DNA from: an uncultured Hyphomicrobiales bacterium
GTDB lineage: Bacteria; Pseudomonadota; Alphaproteobacteria; Rhizobiales; Devosiaceae
Assembly: GCA_903842455.1 (NCBI GenBank)
Contig: CAIMLX010000276.1
Location: 1 to 32,642, forward strand
DNA: 32,642 nucleotides
Reading direction: 5' to 3'
Part shown: piece by piece, positions 1 to 7,317 of the stretch
How the letters are laid out: each line of letters opens with the position of its first letter
Numbering within the stretch: the first letter of the stretch is position 1
The notes under the pieces: generated by a model
What the model was told of the DNA's origin: nothing
The model's input: the letters and a program-made list of their open reading frames with translations, nothing else
Databases searched by the model: none
Position numbers and translations under genes: made by a program

Positions 1-1
1 A

Positions 2-577
2 CCCCTCGACACCGAGCGTCTGGTGCTGCGCGGCTTCGAACGCACCGACATCGACGAACTGGCCAGTTTTTACGCGTTCCCCGAAGCGCAGCGCTACCTC
101 GACCTCAAGGCGCGCAACAAGGCGGACGTGAAAGCGGCGCTCGAGGCGATGCGGCTGCAGACCCGTCTCACCCGGCCCGGCGATACGCTGACCCTGGCCG
201 TCGAGCGCAAGTCCGACGCGCGGCTGATCGGCCATGTCTCGCTGATCTGGACCGATGCGACCGCAGCGCAGGCCGAGCTACGCTTCTTCTTCGATCCTGC
301 GGTGCGTCGCCAGAACTATGGCGCCGAGAGCCTGCGGAGGTTTCTCGATGCCGGGTTCAATGATTTCGGCTTCCACCGGGTGCAGGCCCGTTGCGGCGGC
401 AAGAGCCAGGGGTCGGCGCGATTGCTGAAGGACCTCGGCTTTCGGCTCGAGGCGCACTATCGCGAGCACGCGCTGTTCCAGGGCGAGTGGGACGAGGAGC
501 TGCATTTTGCCATCCTCGACCGCGAATGGACACGCGGCAGCAAGGTGAAGGAACTGCACCGCAACATGGTCGCCTAA
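2..577 (+). CDS. GNAT-family N-acetyltransferase (RimJ/RimL type), 5' end cut by window
   Basis: Likely transfers an acetyl group from acetyl-CoA to an amine; the substrate is unknown. The reading frame is open to the first base and encodes PLDTERLVLRGF before the GTG at 23. That is the typical first beta-strand of RimJ/RimL-type GNAT proteins, so the true start lies outside the window and the GTG at 23 is probably internal. The central strand LRFFFDP is followed by RRQNYGAES, matching the acetyl-CoA pyrophosphate-binding loop (Q/RxxGxG/A). A C-terminal part with SARLLKDLGFR and the hydrophobic end LHFAILDREW also fits. The stop at 577 is followed by a 61-base gap to the trmJ-like gene on the same strand. 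Family assignment is firm; specificity is not inferable. Confidence 0.85.
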   Translation, partial: PLDTERLVLRGFERTDIDELASFYAFPEAQRYLDLKARNKADVKAALEAMRLQTRLTRPGDTLTLAVERKSDARLIGHVSLIWTDATAAQAELRFFFDPAVRRQNYGAESLRRFLDAGFNDFGFHRVQARCGGKSQGSARLLKDLGFRLEAHYREHALFQGEWDEELHFAILDREWTRGSKVKELHRNMVA

Positions 578-638
578 GCACAAAGCTTGATCCAAACTCC
601 GTTCGGACGTATCCCGCAACGCCCGAACGGAGACCCGC

Positions 639-1448
639 ATGGCCGGTACCGACAAGTCGCAGGAGATCATCTACCGCCCCAGCCCGGCGATCATCCTGTG
701 CGAGCCGCAACTGGGCGAGAACATCGGGACCGCGGCGCGGGCCATGGCCAATTTCGGACTCTGGGACTTGCGCGTCGTCAATCCGCGTGATGGCTGGCCC
801 AACGAGCGGGCCGTCGCGGCCGCCTCCCGCGCCGACCACGTCATCGAAAAAGTCCGCATCTTTGCGACCGTCCAGGAGGCGATCGCGGACCTGTCCATGG
901 TGTTCGCCACCACCGCCCGCCAGCGCGACCTGCAAAAGCCGGTCTACGGCCCGGAAGAGGGCAGCCAGCGCATCGTCAGCCATATTGCCGGTGGGGCAGG
1001 AGCTGGCCTGCTGTTCGGCCGCGAGCGCTGGGGCCTTCTCAATGAGGAAATCGCGCTCGCCGATGCCATCGTGACGTTTCCAGTAGAGTCGGCCTTCGCC
1101 TCGCTCAACATCGCGCAGGCGGTGCTGCTGATGAGCTACGAGTGGCGGCGCCAGGTCGACAAGGGCGAGGTGCTGCCGTTCGACGGCGGCCTCGATGCGC
1201 CCGCTCCGCGCGAGGAGTTGCACAACATGTTCGGCCACCTCGAGGAGACCCTCGACCGCAGCGGCTTCTTCAAGACCGAGGACAAGCGGCCGAACATGGT
1301 CAACAACCTCCGCGCCATCTTCGCCCGTGCCTCCCTGTCGAGCCAGGAGATCCGCACCATCCGCGGCGTCATCTCCTCCATCGACCGGATGCACCTGCGC
1401 CACGGCAGGCCGCCCAAGGACAGTGCAGACGAGGGCGGCGAGGAATAG
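639..1448 (+). CDS. trmJ: TrmJ-like tRNA 2'-O-methyltransferase (SpoU/TrmH superfamily)
   Basis: Predicted SAM-dependent methyltransferase that 2'-O-methylates the anticodon-loop nucleotide 32 of tRNAs, as TrmJ does. It is 269 aa, close to the family length. The N-terminal motif 1 is LGENIGTAARAMANFG with the conserved Asn and Arg. Motif 2 is LLFGRERWGL and motif 3 is FASLNIAQAVLLM, which together form the knotted SAM site of the SPOUT fold. The C-terminal roughly 100 residues are charged and helical, as in the TrmJ dimer extension. The ATG at 639 follows a purine-rich GGAGACCCGC. In rhizobia an RNA methyltransferase of this class is commonly found near rpsD, as here. Family is certain; the exact target nucleotide is inferred. 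Confidence 0.88.
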   Translation: MAGTDKSQEIIYRPSPAIILCEPQLGENIGTAARAMANFGLWDLRVVNPRDGWPNERAVAAASRADHVIEKVRIFATVQEAIADLSMVFATTARQRDLQKPVYGPEEGSQRIVSHIAGGAGAGLLFGRERWGLLNEEIALADAIVTFPVESAFASLNIAQAVLLMSYEWRRQVDKGEVLPFDGGLDAPAPREELHNMFGHLEETLDRSGFFKTEDKRPNMVNNLRAIFARASLSSQEIRTIRGVISSIDRMHLRHGRPPKDSADEGGEE

Positions 1449-1503
1449 GGGCTCCCACTTCCGGATTAGTCATCAAACTATCCTTTGACCGGCCGGGGGG
1501 CGC

Positions 1504-2781
1504 GTGGCATCCCAGCGCGCGATGATCTCCCCCGCCCCGTCCGAGCCGTCGAAGCTCGCTTTCACCTACCGTGGTTTCCGCTTTTTCTGGCTGACGACGC
1601 TGCTGGTCAGCTTCGCGGTGCAGATCATGTCGGTCTCGATCGCCTACAAGATCTACGAGGTGACGCGCGAGCCGCTGCTGGTCGGGCTGGTCGGGCTCTG
1701 CCTGTTCCTGCCGGCGCTGGTGCTGATCCTCGTGACCGGTCTGGCAGCCGACCGCTTCAACCGGCGGCTGATCATGACGATCTGCCTGAGCGTCGAACTG
1801 CTCTGCGCCATCGCTTTCCTGCTGTTTACCGAGGTCGAGGCACACGAGGTCTGGCCGCTGTTCATTATCCTCGTGGTGCTCGGCACCGCCCGCGCCTTCT
1901 GGGGACCGGCGGCGCAGTCGCTGGCGCCCAACCTGGTACCGCCCGAGGCGCTCAGCAACGCCATCACCGTCAACGCCTCGGCCTGGCAGTTCGCTTCGAT
2001 CGCCGGGCCGGCGCTGGGCGGGGTGCTGTATGCCTTCGCGGCGCCGGTACCGTTCGCGACGGGGGCGGCGCTGCTCTGCTGTGCAGTGTTCAGCGTGCTG
2101 ATGATCCCGCGGCCGCCGCAGCGGCAATCGACGCAGGCGACCAGCATGGAGACGCTGCTCGGCGGCTTTCGCTACATTTTTTCCAACAAGGTAGTGTTGG
2201 GCGCCATCTCCCTCGACATGTTCGCCGTGCTGATGGGCGGCGCGGTGGCGATGCTGCCGATCTATGCCACCGACATCCTGCAGGGCGGGCCGATCGCCAA
2301 CGGGCTGCTGCGCGCCGCGCCGGGCATCGGCGCCATCGTCATGGCGATTTACCTGACCCGCTTCCCGATCCGGAATTACGCCGGGCGTATCCTGTTCGTC
2401 TTCGTGGCGCTGTTCGGCGCGTTCACGGTGGTGTTCGGCTTTTCGACCTCGATCTGGCTGTCGATCCCGGCGCTGGCGCTGGTGGGCGCCTCCGACATGG
2501 TGAGCGTCACTATCCGCGAGACGATCATGCAGCTGTGGACGCCCGAAGAGGTGCGCGGCCGGGTCAACGCGGTGAACTCGGTGTTCATCGGCGCCTCGAA
2601 CGAGTTGGGCGAATTCCGCGCTGGCACGGTGGCGCATTTCATCGGTCCGGTGGCGGCGGTGGTGATCGGCGGCTTCGGCGCCATTGCGGTGGCGGGTATC
2701 TGGAGCCTGGTGTTCCCGTCGCTGCGGGAGCAGCGCTCGCTCGATCGCAAGATGGTCGCCGACGCCCTTCCGGACGCGTGA
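1504..2781 (+). CDS. MFS transporter (MFS_3 / EntS-like exporter)
   Basis: Inner-membrane major facilitator protein of about 425 aa with 10 to 12 hydrophobic segments, predicted to export small molecules by proton antiport. Motif A appears as GLAADRFNRR after the second membrane segment. The stretches ARAFWGPAAQSLAPNLVP, near residue 140, and WTPEEVRGRVNAVNSVF, near residue 345, are typical of the MFS_3 group that includes enterobactin exporter EntS. The C-terminal tail is short and cytoplasmic. The start is uncertain: GTG at 1504 has a G-rich run just ahead at 1495-1500 but with tight spacing, and an in-frame ATG lies at 1522. No siderophore genes are nearby, so the substrate is unknown. Confidence 0.85.
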   Translation: MASQRAMISPAPSEPSKLAFTYRGFRFFWLTTLLVSFAVQIMSVSIAYKIYEVTREPLLVGLVGLCLFLPALVLILVTGLAADRFNRRLIMTICLSVELLCAIAFLLFTEVEAHEVWPLFIILVVLGTARAFWGPAAQSLAPNLVPPEALSNAITVNASAWQFASIAGPALGGVLYAFAAPVPFATGAALLCCAVFSVLMIPRPPQRQSTQATSMETLLGGFRYIFSNKVVLGAISLDMFAVLMGGAVAMLPIYATDILQGGPIANGLLRAAPGIGAIVMAIYLTRFPIRNYAGRILFVFVALFGAFTVVFGFSTSIWLSIPALALVGASDMVSVTIRETIMQLWTPEEVRGRVNAVNSVFIGASNELGEFRAGTVAHFIGPVAAVVIGGFGAIAVAGIWSLVFPSLREQRSLDRKMVADALPDA

Positions 2782-2941
2782 GCATCCGGCTTGACTCCGG
2801 AGCGTCATCGAACTATCACGCGGACAACTTGACGGGCCACAAGGCCTGACGAGCGCACCCGGGATTCCCAAAAGCGTGGAGTCTGTCGGTCCTGATCGCA
2901 AGACAGGGCAGAGGAGGGCGCAATCACTTTCGCATCCTTGA

Positions 2942-2946
2942 AAGGA
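2942..2946 (+). promoter_or_regulatory. rpsD ribosome binding site within a small inverted repeat
   Basis: AAGGA lies 8 bases ahead of the rpsD ATG at 2952. The surrounding 2934-2947 reads ATCCT-TGAA-AGGAT (inner part), so the Shine-Dalgarno could pair with the upstream ATCCT in a five-base-pair hairpin with a TGAA loop. The ribosome binding site itself is clear; a regulatory hairpin is only suggested. Confidence 0.6.
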
Positions 2947-2951
2947 TTACG

Positions 2952-3569
2952 ATGACTAAGCGCATTCAGTCGAAGCACAAGATCGACCGCCGCCTTGGCG
3001 AAAACCTGTGGGGCCGTCCGTCGTCCCCGCTGAACAACCGCGCGTACGGCCCGGGCCAGCACGGCCAGCGCCGTAAGGGCAAGACCTCGGACTACGGTCT
3101 GCAGCTGCGCGCCAAGCAGAAGCTCAAGGGCTACTACGGCACGATGACCGAGAAGGCCTTCCACAAGCTCTACGTGGAAGCCGCCCGCGTGAAGGGTGAC
3201 ACTGGCGAGCGCCTGATCGGCCTGCTCGAGAGCCGCCTGGCTTCGGTGGTCTACCGCGCCAAGTTCGTCGCCACCCCGTTCGCCGCCCGCCAGTTCGTCT
3301 CGCACGGCCACGTGATGGTGAACGGCAAGCGCGTCAACATCCCGTCGTACCAGCTCAAGATCGGCGACAAGGTCGAGATCAAGGAGCGTTCGCGCCAGCT
3401 CGGCGTCGTGCTCGAGGCCAACCAGCTGGCCGAGCGTGACGTTCCCGACTACCTGGACGTCGATCACAGCCGCCAGGCGGCGACCTACGTGCGCGTCCCG
3501 GCGCTTGCCGACGTGCCGTACCCGGTCCAGATGGAACCGAACCTCGTCGTGGAATTCTACTCGCGCTAA
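2952..3569 (+). CDS. rpsD: 30S ribosomal protein S4
   Basis: Primary 16S rRNA-binding protein that nucleates assembly of the 30S body and helps control decoding accuracy. The 205 aa protein starts [14 protein letters not shown] and has the N-terminal segment with [22 protein letters not shown], followed by the S4 RNA-binding domain. The S4-domain signature region contains [13 protein letters not shown] and [23 protein letters not shown] at about residues 94-137. The C-terminus ends VEFYSR, as in other alphaproteobacterial S4 proteins. The ATG has a good ribosome binding site and the gene ends in an intrinsic terminator, so it looks monocistronic, the usual state in Rhizobiales where rpsD lies outside the alpha operon. 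Whether S4 autoregulates here is unknown. Confidence 0.98.
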   Translation: MTKRIQSKHKIDRRLGENLWGRPSSPLNNRAYGPGQHGQRRKGKTSDYGLQLRAKQKLKGYYGTMTEKAFHKLYVEAARVKGDTGERLIGLLESRLASVVYRAKFVATPFAARQFVSHGHVMVNGKRVNIPSYQLKIGDKVEIKERSRQLGVVLEANQLAERDVPDYLDVDHSRQAATYVRVPALADVPYPVQMEPNLVVEFYSR

Positions 3570-3594
3570 GCCGCGACCCACGCAATCGAATCGG

Positions 3595-3622
3595 AAAGGG
3601 CCGCCCCATGGGCGGCCCTTTT
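3595..3622 (+). terminator. Intrinsic terminator of rpsD
   Basis: A perfect 11-bp stem (AAAGGGCCGCC at 3595-3605 with GGCGGCCCTTT at 3611-3621) encloses a five-base loop and ends in a TTTT run. It starts 26 bases after the rpsD stop and separates rpsD from the following cassette. Confidence 0.9.
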
Positions 3623-3691
3623 GCTTGCCAGTGCTGTGAAGGGCGCGATCGACCTGCTAGGTTTGGGCAGCTAGGAATCTGGATCACGTCG

Positions 3692-5107
3692 ATGGGCTAT
3701 GCTGCGCGGCTTCGAGACTACGTCAGGCGCGGTACCGGCGAGGCAGTGGTCGCCGAGGGGATCTCGCTCAGCTGGGCAGACATGCTGGGCCGGGTTGAAC
3801 AGGGAGCTGCCGGGTTGGCGGCCGCCGGAATCGGACCTGGCGTCGTGGTTGGGGTTACCATTGCCGACGAAGTGGAGCATTTCGTTGCATGCCTCGCCCT
3901 GCTGCGGGTCGGCGCATGGCAAATCGCGCTTGCGACGCACGACCCCGAACTGGAGCGTCAGGCCATCGCGGCCCGTGCCGGCGTAACGCATGTGTTGCAT
4001 ACAGGAAGCGCTCCAACAGCGTCGGTGCTGCCGCACCTCGCCTGGCCGCGCGCCCCAGCGGCGGCGTTGCCTGACGAGCACCCCGAGGGCGGTGTCATGC
4101 TGCGGACATCCGGAACGACGGGAACGATGAACATCGTGCCGCTTAGCGCTGCAGAGCTCTGCGTGCAGGCCGACCGGAACCGCGAGTATGATGGGGGCCG
4201 GCTATTCCGCCCGGCCTCGATCGAGCACAACAATTCCGAGCGTCACCGGCTCTACTGCGCCGCACTGGGCGGAACAAACGTGTTCCGCCCGCCGGGCGCA
4301 TTCGACACAATCGCCTACTGCCGGCAGATGGGAGTCACCACGCTCGATCTCGCCCTGATGCAAGCGGTGGACCTTGCGGCAAAGGCCCGCGGCGAGGCGC
4401 TGGCGGGCGTCGATATCCGCGTCAGCGGCTCGGCAGTGCCATATAAGGTGCGCAGACAAATCGAACAGAATCTCAGCCGGCGGCTGTTCGTCCGCTATGG
4501 TTCGACCGAGTCCGGCACGGTTTCGTTCGCGGGGCCCGGGGAGCACGACGCTCTCGAATCCGTCGGGCACGTCGTCGACGGCATCGCGCTGCAAATCGTC
4601 GACGCGGCGGACCAGCCGGTGCCAGCGGGGCAGGTGGGGCACATCCGGATGCGCGGCGAGGGGTTCGCCAGGAGCTACCTTGACGGAGCCGAACAGACAG
4701 CGCGGCGCTTCCGCGACGGCTGGTACTGGCCGGGTGACATGGGCAGCCTCGCTGTGGACGGTCGGCTGACCATCCATGGCCGGGCCGACGACATGATCAA
4801 CCTCAACGGCGTGAACATCTTTACCGCCGAGATCGAAGGCGCGCTTGAGGCCCATCCGGCGGTGGCCGCAGCGGCTGCCTTGCCGCTGGACTCAGCGGTT
4901 CATGGCCAGATACCGGTGGCCGCGGTGGAGCTGCGGAGCGGCGGGGTGGCCACCGAGCGAGAACTAGTGGCATATGCGCGCGAGCATCTTGCGCTGCGGG
5001 CGCCGAGACGCATCATCATCCTGGATCGCCTGCCGCGCAACGACCAGGGCAAGATCCTGCGGCGCGAGATCGCCAAGCTGTTCCCCAATCCCAGGAGCAA
5101 GAGTTGA
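3692..5107 (+). CDS. Stand-alone adenylation enzyme (acyl-CoA/NRPS-type AMP-dependent synthetase)
   Basis: ANL-superfamily enzyme predicted to activate a carboxylic acid as acyl-AMP, probably for loading onto the carrier protein encoded next. It is 471 aa from the ATG at 3692; an open frame begins at 3608 but that start sits inside the rpsD terminator. Core motifs: A3 P-loop TSGTTGT at residues 139-145, A5 YGSTESG at 269-275, A7 WPGD at 346-349, A8 hinge GRADDMINLNG at 363-373, and the A10 region RNDQGKI with Lys454. The A3 loop continues TMNIVP instead of the common PKG, so the usual P-loop lysine is absent. Its TGA stop overlaps the TTG start of the ACP gene by four bases, so the two are translationally coupled. 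Substrate unknown; no recognised longer pathway surrounds it. Confidence 0.85.
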   Translation: MGYAARLRDYVRRGTGEAVVAEGISLSWADMLGRVEQGAAGLAAAGIGPGVVVGVTIADEVEHFVACLALLRVGAWQIALATHDPELERQAIAARAGVTHVLHTGSAPTASVLPHLAWPRAPAAALPDEHPEGGVMLRTSGTTGTMNIVPLSAAELCVQADRNREYDGGRLFRPASIEHNNSERHRLYCAALGGTNVFRPPGAFDTIAYCRQMGVTTLDLALMQAVDLAAKARGEALAGVDIRVSGSAVPYKVRRQIEQNLSRRLFVRYGSTESGTVSFAGPGEHDALESVGHVVDGIALQIVDAADQPVPAGQVGHIRMRGEGFARSYLDGAEQTARRFRDGWYWPGDMGSLAVDGRLTIHGRADDMINLNGVNIFTAEIEGALEAHPAVAAAAALPLDSAVHGQIPVAAVELRSGGVATERELVAYAREHLALRAPRRIIILDRLPRNDQGKILRREIAKLFPNPRSKS

Positions 5108-5385
5108 CGGAAGCCGAGATACGCCAGGTGATCTCCGACGCGCTAGTCTATGCGGCTGTGCCGCTTTTTGCCGAGAGTGCCGAGCAATCGGATTTTGTCG
5201 CCGGCCGGCGCGATGTGCGGCTGGACGAGTTCGAGATCGATAGTCTCGCAACGATGGAACTGTGCATCGCCATCGAGCTGAACCTCGGCGTCGAAATCGT
5301 GCCGGGTGACCTGACGGAGATAGCAACGCTTGGTGACATCGTCGCGCTCGCTCAGGGGCGGGTGAACGTCGAGGCAGGCCAGTGA
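5104..5385 (+). CDS. Acyl carrier protein-like (phosphopantetheine attachment domain)
   Basis: Small carrier protein of 93 aa, predicted to hold an acyl group as a thioester on a 4'-phosphopantetheine arm. The attachment motif is FEIDSLATMELCIAIE, with Ser47 in the DSL signature at the start of helix II. A second helix region, DLTEIATLGDIVAL, matches the recognition helix III of ACPs. The start is TTG at 5104 and overlaps the stop of the adenylation gene (TTGA); its own stop overlaps the GTG of the next gene (GTGA). This chain of overlaps argues for fixed stoichiometric expression. It is not the housekeeping fatty-acid AcpP: the sequence is divergent and has no fab neighbours. Confidence 0.85.
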   Translation: MTEAEIRQVISDALVYAAVPLFAESAEQSDFVAGRRDVRLDEFEIDSLATMELCIAIELNLGVEIVPGDLTEIATLGDIVALAQGRVNVEAGQ

Positions 5386-6326
5386 ACCTGCTCGACCTCT
5401 ACAATGCCCGCATCGCGGACGCGAACAGCCTCAACGAAGTGAGCCAGGTGCACATTGTGTTCGCCAACTCACTTACCCCGACGGAGATCGTGTTCCTGCA
5501 CGGCAACCTGTTCGCTGGCAGCAAGCACAAGGCGCCGAAGCTAAGTCCGCTCTGCCGGTTCACGCTGCCCCAGTTGCAAGAGGCCGGCCGGCTATGGATC
5601 GACCAGCATCGGGCGATGCTGGCGGAAATCGGCAAGCCGCGTATCGAGCTCTATCGGCGCTATGAGTTACACGATGCCGTAGTGCTGTTTTCGGCCGACC
5701 GGAAGACGCCGCGACGAAACCTCGTGATCTCGCTCACCGGCGCCAACCAGCGGCTGATGATGCCGATTTCCGGGTACCTGCAGAACTTCGATGGCAAGAC
5801 GACCGATATCCTCTACGTGCGCGACAGTAGCCGGCAGGGGTATCGCGGGGGTATCCCGAAGCTCGCTGGCGACATGGTCGAGATCGGACCGGCGTTGACC
5901 AAGCTCGTCGATCTGAAGCCCTATCAGAGAACGGTCACGGTCGGGGTCAGCGCCGGTGGGATTCCGGGGCTGGTGATGGCGCTTCGGCTGGGCCTCGATG
6001 CGACGCTGGTCTGCGGTGGCAGCAGCCCGGAGCGTGGCCAGTTCGACGAGACCGGCGGGGCAAAGCTCACCGACAGGCTGCGGGAGTGGCGGGAAGCATC
6101 GCTCCACACACGAGTGGTCGTTGGCTACGGAGCGCAGGACGAGAAGGACGAGAGCGCTGCGGCCGAAATCGCGCAATGCGTCGCTGGAGCCGAAGTTGAG
6201 CGGATTGCGCTAGACGGCGTCGAGGTCAAGCACAACTTCATCTACAAGCTGTCCGTGGCGGGCCTGCTGCCGGCGTTCATGTCGGACAGGCTCGGGCTGG
6301 CGGACGAGGATCGGGCTGGCGGCTGA
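5382..6326 (+). CDS. Alpha/beta-hydrolase-like protein of the adenylation-ACP cassette
   Basis: A 314 aa cytosolic protein (no signal peptide or membrane segment visible) of no family I recognise by name. The C-terminal half reads like an alpha/beta hydrolase: strand RNLVISLTG near 112-120, nucleophile elbow GVSAGG with Ser190, a candidate acid in GYGAQDE (Asp253) and a candidate base in VKHNF (His284), in the canonical order Ser-Asp-His. The N-terminal roughly 100 residues carry no obvious motif. The GTG start overlaps the ACP stop by four bases. By context it could be a thioesterase or acyltransferase that releases or transfers the acyl group from the carrier; this is inference. Codons such as tta, cta and gta appear somewhat more often than in neighbouring genes. 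Confidence 0.7.
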   Translation: MNLLDLYNARIADANSLNEVSQVHIVFANSLTPTEIVFLHGNLFAGSKHKAPKLSPLCRFTLPQLQEAGRLWIDQHRAMLAEIGKPRIELYRRYELHDAVVLFSADRKTPRRNLVISLTGANQRLMMPISGYLQNFDGKTTDILYVRDSSRQGYRGGIPKLAGDMVEIGPALTKLVDLKPYQRTVTVGVSAGGIPGLVMALRLGLDATLVCGGSSPERGQFDETGGAKLTDRLREWREASLHTRVVVGYGAQDEKDESAAAEIAQCVAGAEVERIALDGVEVKHNFIYKLSVAGLLPAFMSDRLGLADEDRAGG

Positions 6327-6381
6327 ACTCCCACGGTGCCGGTCCCGCAACCGCGCGGCAATCCTTGCGCCGATCAAACGA

Positions 6382-6407
6382 AACGGGCGGCCCGAAGGCC
6401 GCCCGTT
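6382..6407 (-). terminator. Intrinsic terminator with UUCG tetraloop for the outer-membrane protein gene
   Basis: A perfect 11-bp stem (AACGGGCGGCC at 6382-6392 with GGCCGCCCGTT at 6397-6407). Read on the minus strand the loop is TTCG closed by C-G, the very stable C(UUCG)G form, and is followed by TTTCGTTTG. The T-rich side faces the minus strand, so it serves the OMP gene ending at 6434; it may also stop plus-strand transcription from the cassette ending at 6326. Confidence 0.85.
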
Positions 6408-6433
6408 CTGGATTATTGCCAGTAGCAGGACGC

Positions 6434-7111
6434 TTAGAATGCGACCTTCAGGCCGATGTCGAGGATGCTGGCCGAGGCCGAGCCGGTGTTCTCATCGCCG
6501 TCAACGTCCGTCAGGCTGACTTCGCCGGTCGTCAGGTAACGGTAGCGGCCGGTCAGCGAGATATCTTCGGTGAGCGCGAAGCTAACACCGGCACCGACCT
6601 GCGCGGCCCAGGTGACAGCGCTGTCGTCGATCGACGCAGTCGGAAGGGCCGGGAATTCAGCATCCACAGCGAGCGACGCCACGCCGACGCCACCACCGAT
6701 GAACGGGCTGATGCCGCCCAGGTCGAAGCCGTACCAGCCATTCACCATGGCGTAGGTGATCGAGGCGCTACCGTCGACGTCTGCGTCCACGCCGCCATAC
6801 GTTACGCCGCTTGCGTCGCCGTTGAGGTAGCCGACCTGACCTTCGATCGACAGGCCGTTGCCGAAGTCATAGCCGAGCGAGCCATCGATGCCGTAGCCGG
6901 TATCGAAGCGCATCGAGCCGGGTGTGTCGCCGACGCTCGACACGAAATCGAAATCGTTGATCATCGAAACGCCGCCGAAGATCGAGGCGTAGAAGTTGCC
7001 GGCGGCGACCGGGTCGCTCATGTCGACCGGTGCGTAGACCTGGAGGTCGGCCGCGAAGGCGGTTCCGGTCAGCAGCGACGCGGCGATGAAGGAAAGTGCG
7101 AACTTGGTCAA
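6434..7111 (-). CDS. Outer-membrane beta-barrel protein with signal peptide
   Basis: Predicted small OmpA/Omp25-type outer-membrane barrel of 225 aa. The N-terminus is a Sec signal peptide (TKFALSFIAASLLTGTAFA) with cleavage expected before ADLQVY. The mature part alternates amphipathic strands with Gly/Asp-rich turns, for example GYGIDGSLGYDFGNGLSIEGQVGY (two parts) and SPFIGGGVGV. It ends LDIGLKVAF, the C-terminal phenylalanine signal used by the BAM machinery. The start is TTG at 7111, chosen because AGGGG lies 7 bases upstream and the signal peptide begins exactly there; the longer open frame to 8065 is a shadow of sbmA. Structural or adhesive roles are typical for the family; function here is not determined. 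Confidence 0.88.
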   Translation of the reverse strand: MTKFALSFIAASLLTGTAFAADLQVYAPVDMSDPVAAGNFYASIFGGVSMINDFDFVSSVGDTPGSMRFDTGYGIDGSLGYDFGNGLSIEGQVGYLNGDASGVTYGGVDADVDGSASITYAMVNGWYGFDLGGISPFIGGGVGVASLAVDAEFPALPTASIDDSAVTWAAQVGAGVSFALTEDISLTGRYRYLTTGEVSLTDVDGDENTGSASASILDIGLKVAF

Positions 7112-7118
7112 GATCAGG

Positions 7119-7125
7119 CCCCTTT
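7119..7125 (-). promoter_or_regulatory. Ribosome binding site that fixes the TTG start of the OMP gene
   Basis: On the minus strand the sequence reads AAAGGGGCCTGATC followed by TTG. The AGGGG core is 7 bases from the TTG, an ideal distance, and there is no ATG or GTG in frame nearby that would keep the signal peptide. Confidence 0.65.
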
Positions 7126-7197
7126 GGATTCGTGGAAACACGAGAGGGTCAGGTGCGCTGCGCCGGGTCAACTCAATACCCGGGACGCGGGGCCGAG

Positions 7198-7207
7198 CCA
7201 CTAGTGG
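7198..7207. repeat. Perfect 10-bp palindrome upstream of the OMP gene
   Basis: CCACTAGTGG is a perfect palindrome about 90 bases upstream of the OMP start. It sits in the 206-base gap between the OMP gene and sbmA-like gene, next to a TATATGT run on the minus strand (about 7211-7217) that could be a -10 element. It may be an operator, but short palindromes also occur by chance. Confidence 0.3.
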
Positions 7208-7252
7208 TGGTACATATACATCACACGCGCATGGGCTGCCGGTCAGCCTGGC

Positions 7253-7279
7253 AAAAGGGCCACCCGATGGGTGGCCCTT
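7253..7279 (-). terminator. Intrinsic terminator of the SbmA/BacA-like gene
   Basis: A perfect 11-bp stem (AAGGGCCACCC at 7255-7265 with GGGTGGCCCTT at 7269-7279) with a three-base loop. On the minus strand it is followed by TTTTGCC, and it begins about 38 bases after the stop of the transporter gene. Confidence 0.88.
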
Positions 7280-7317
7280 CGCGTCTTTGGTGGTGTCAGT
7301 CTGGCGCGTCGCAGATC

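Noticed and set aside
1369-2901. 510-codon minus-strand frame opposite the MFS gene
   Set aside because: Arg/His/Asp/Gln-rich low-complexity product typical of antisense frames in high-GC coding DNA; the plus strand encodes a clear membrane transporter.
3608-3691. Earlier start of the adenylation gene at 3608
   Set aside because: It lies within the rpsD terminator hairpin, and the extra 28 residues do not look like an ANL N-terminus.
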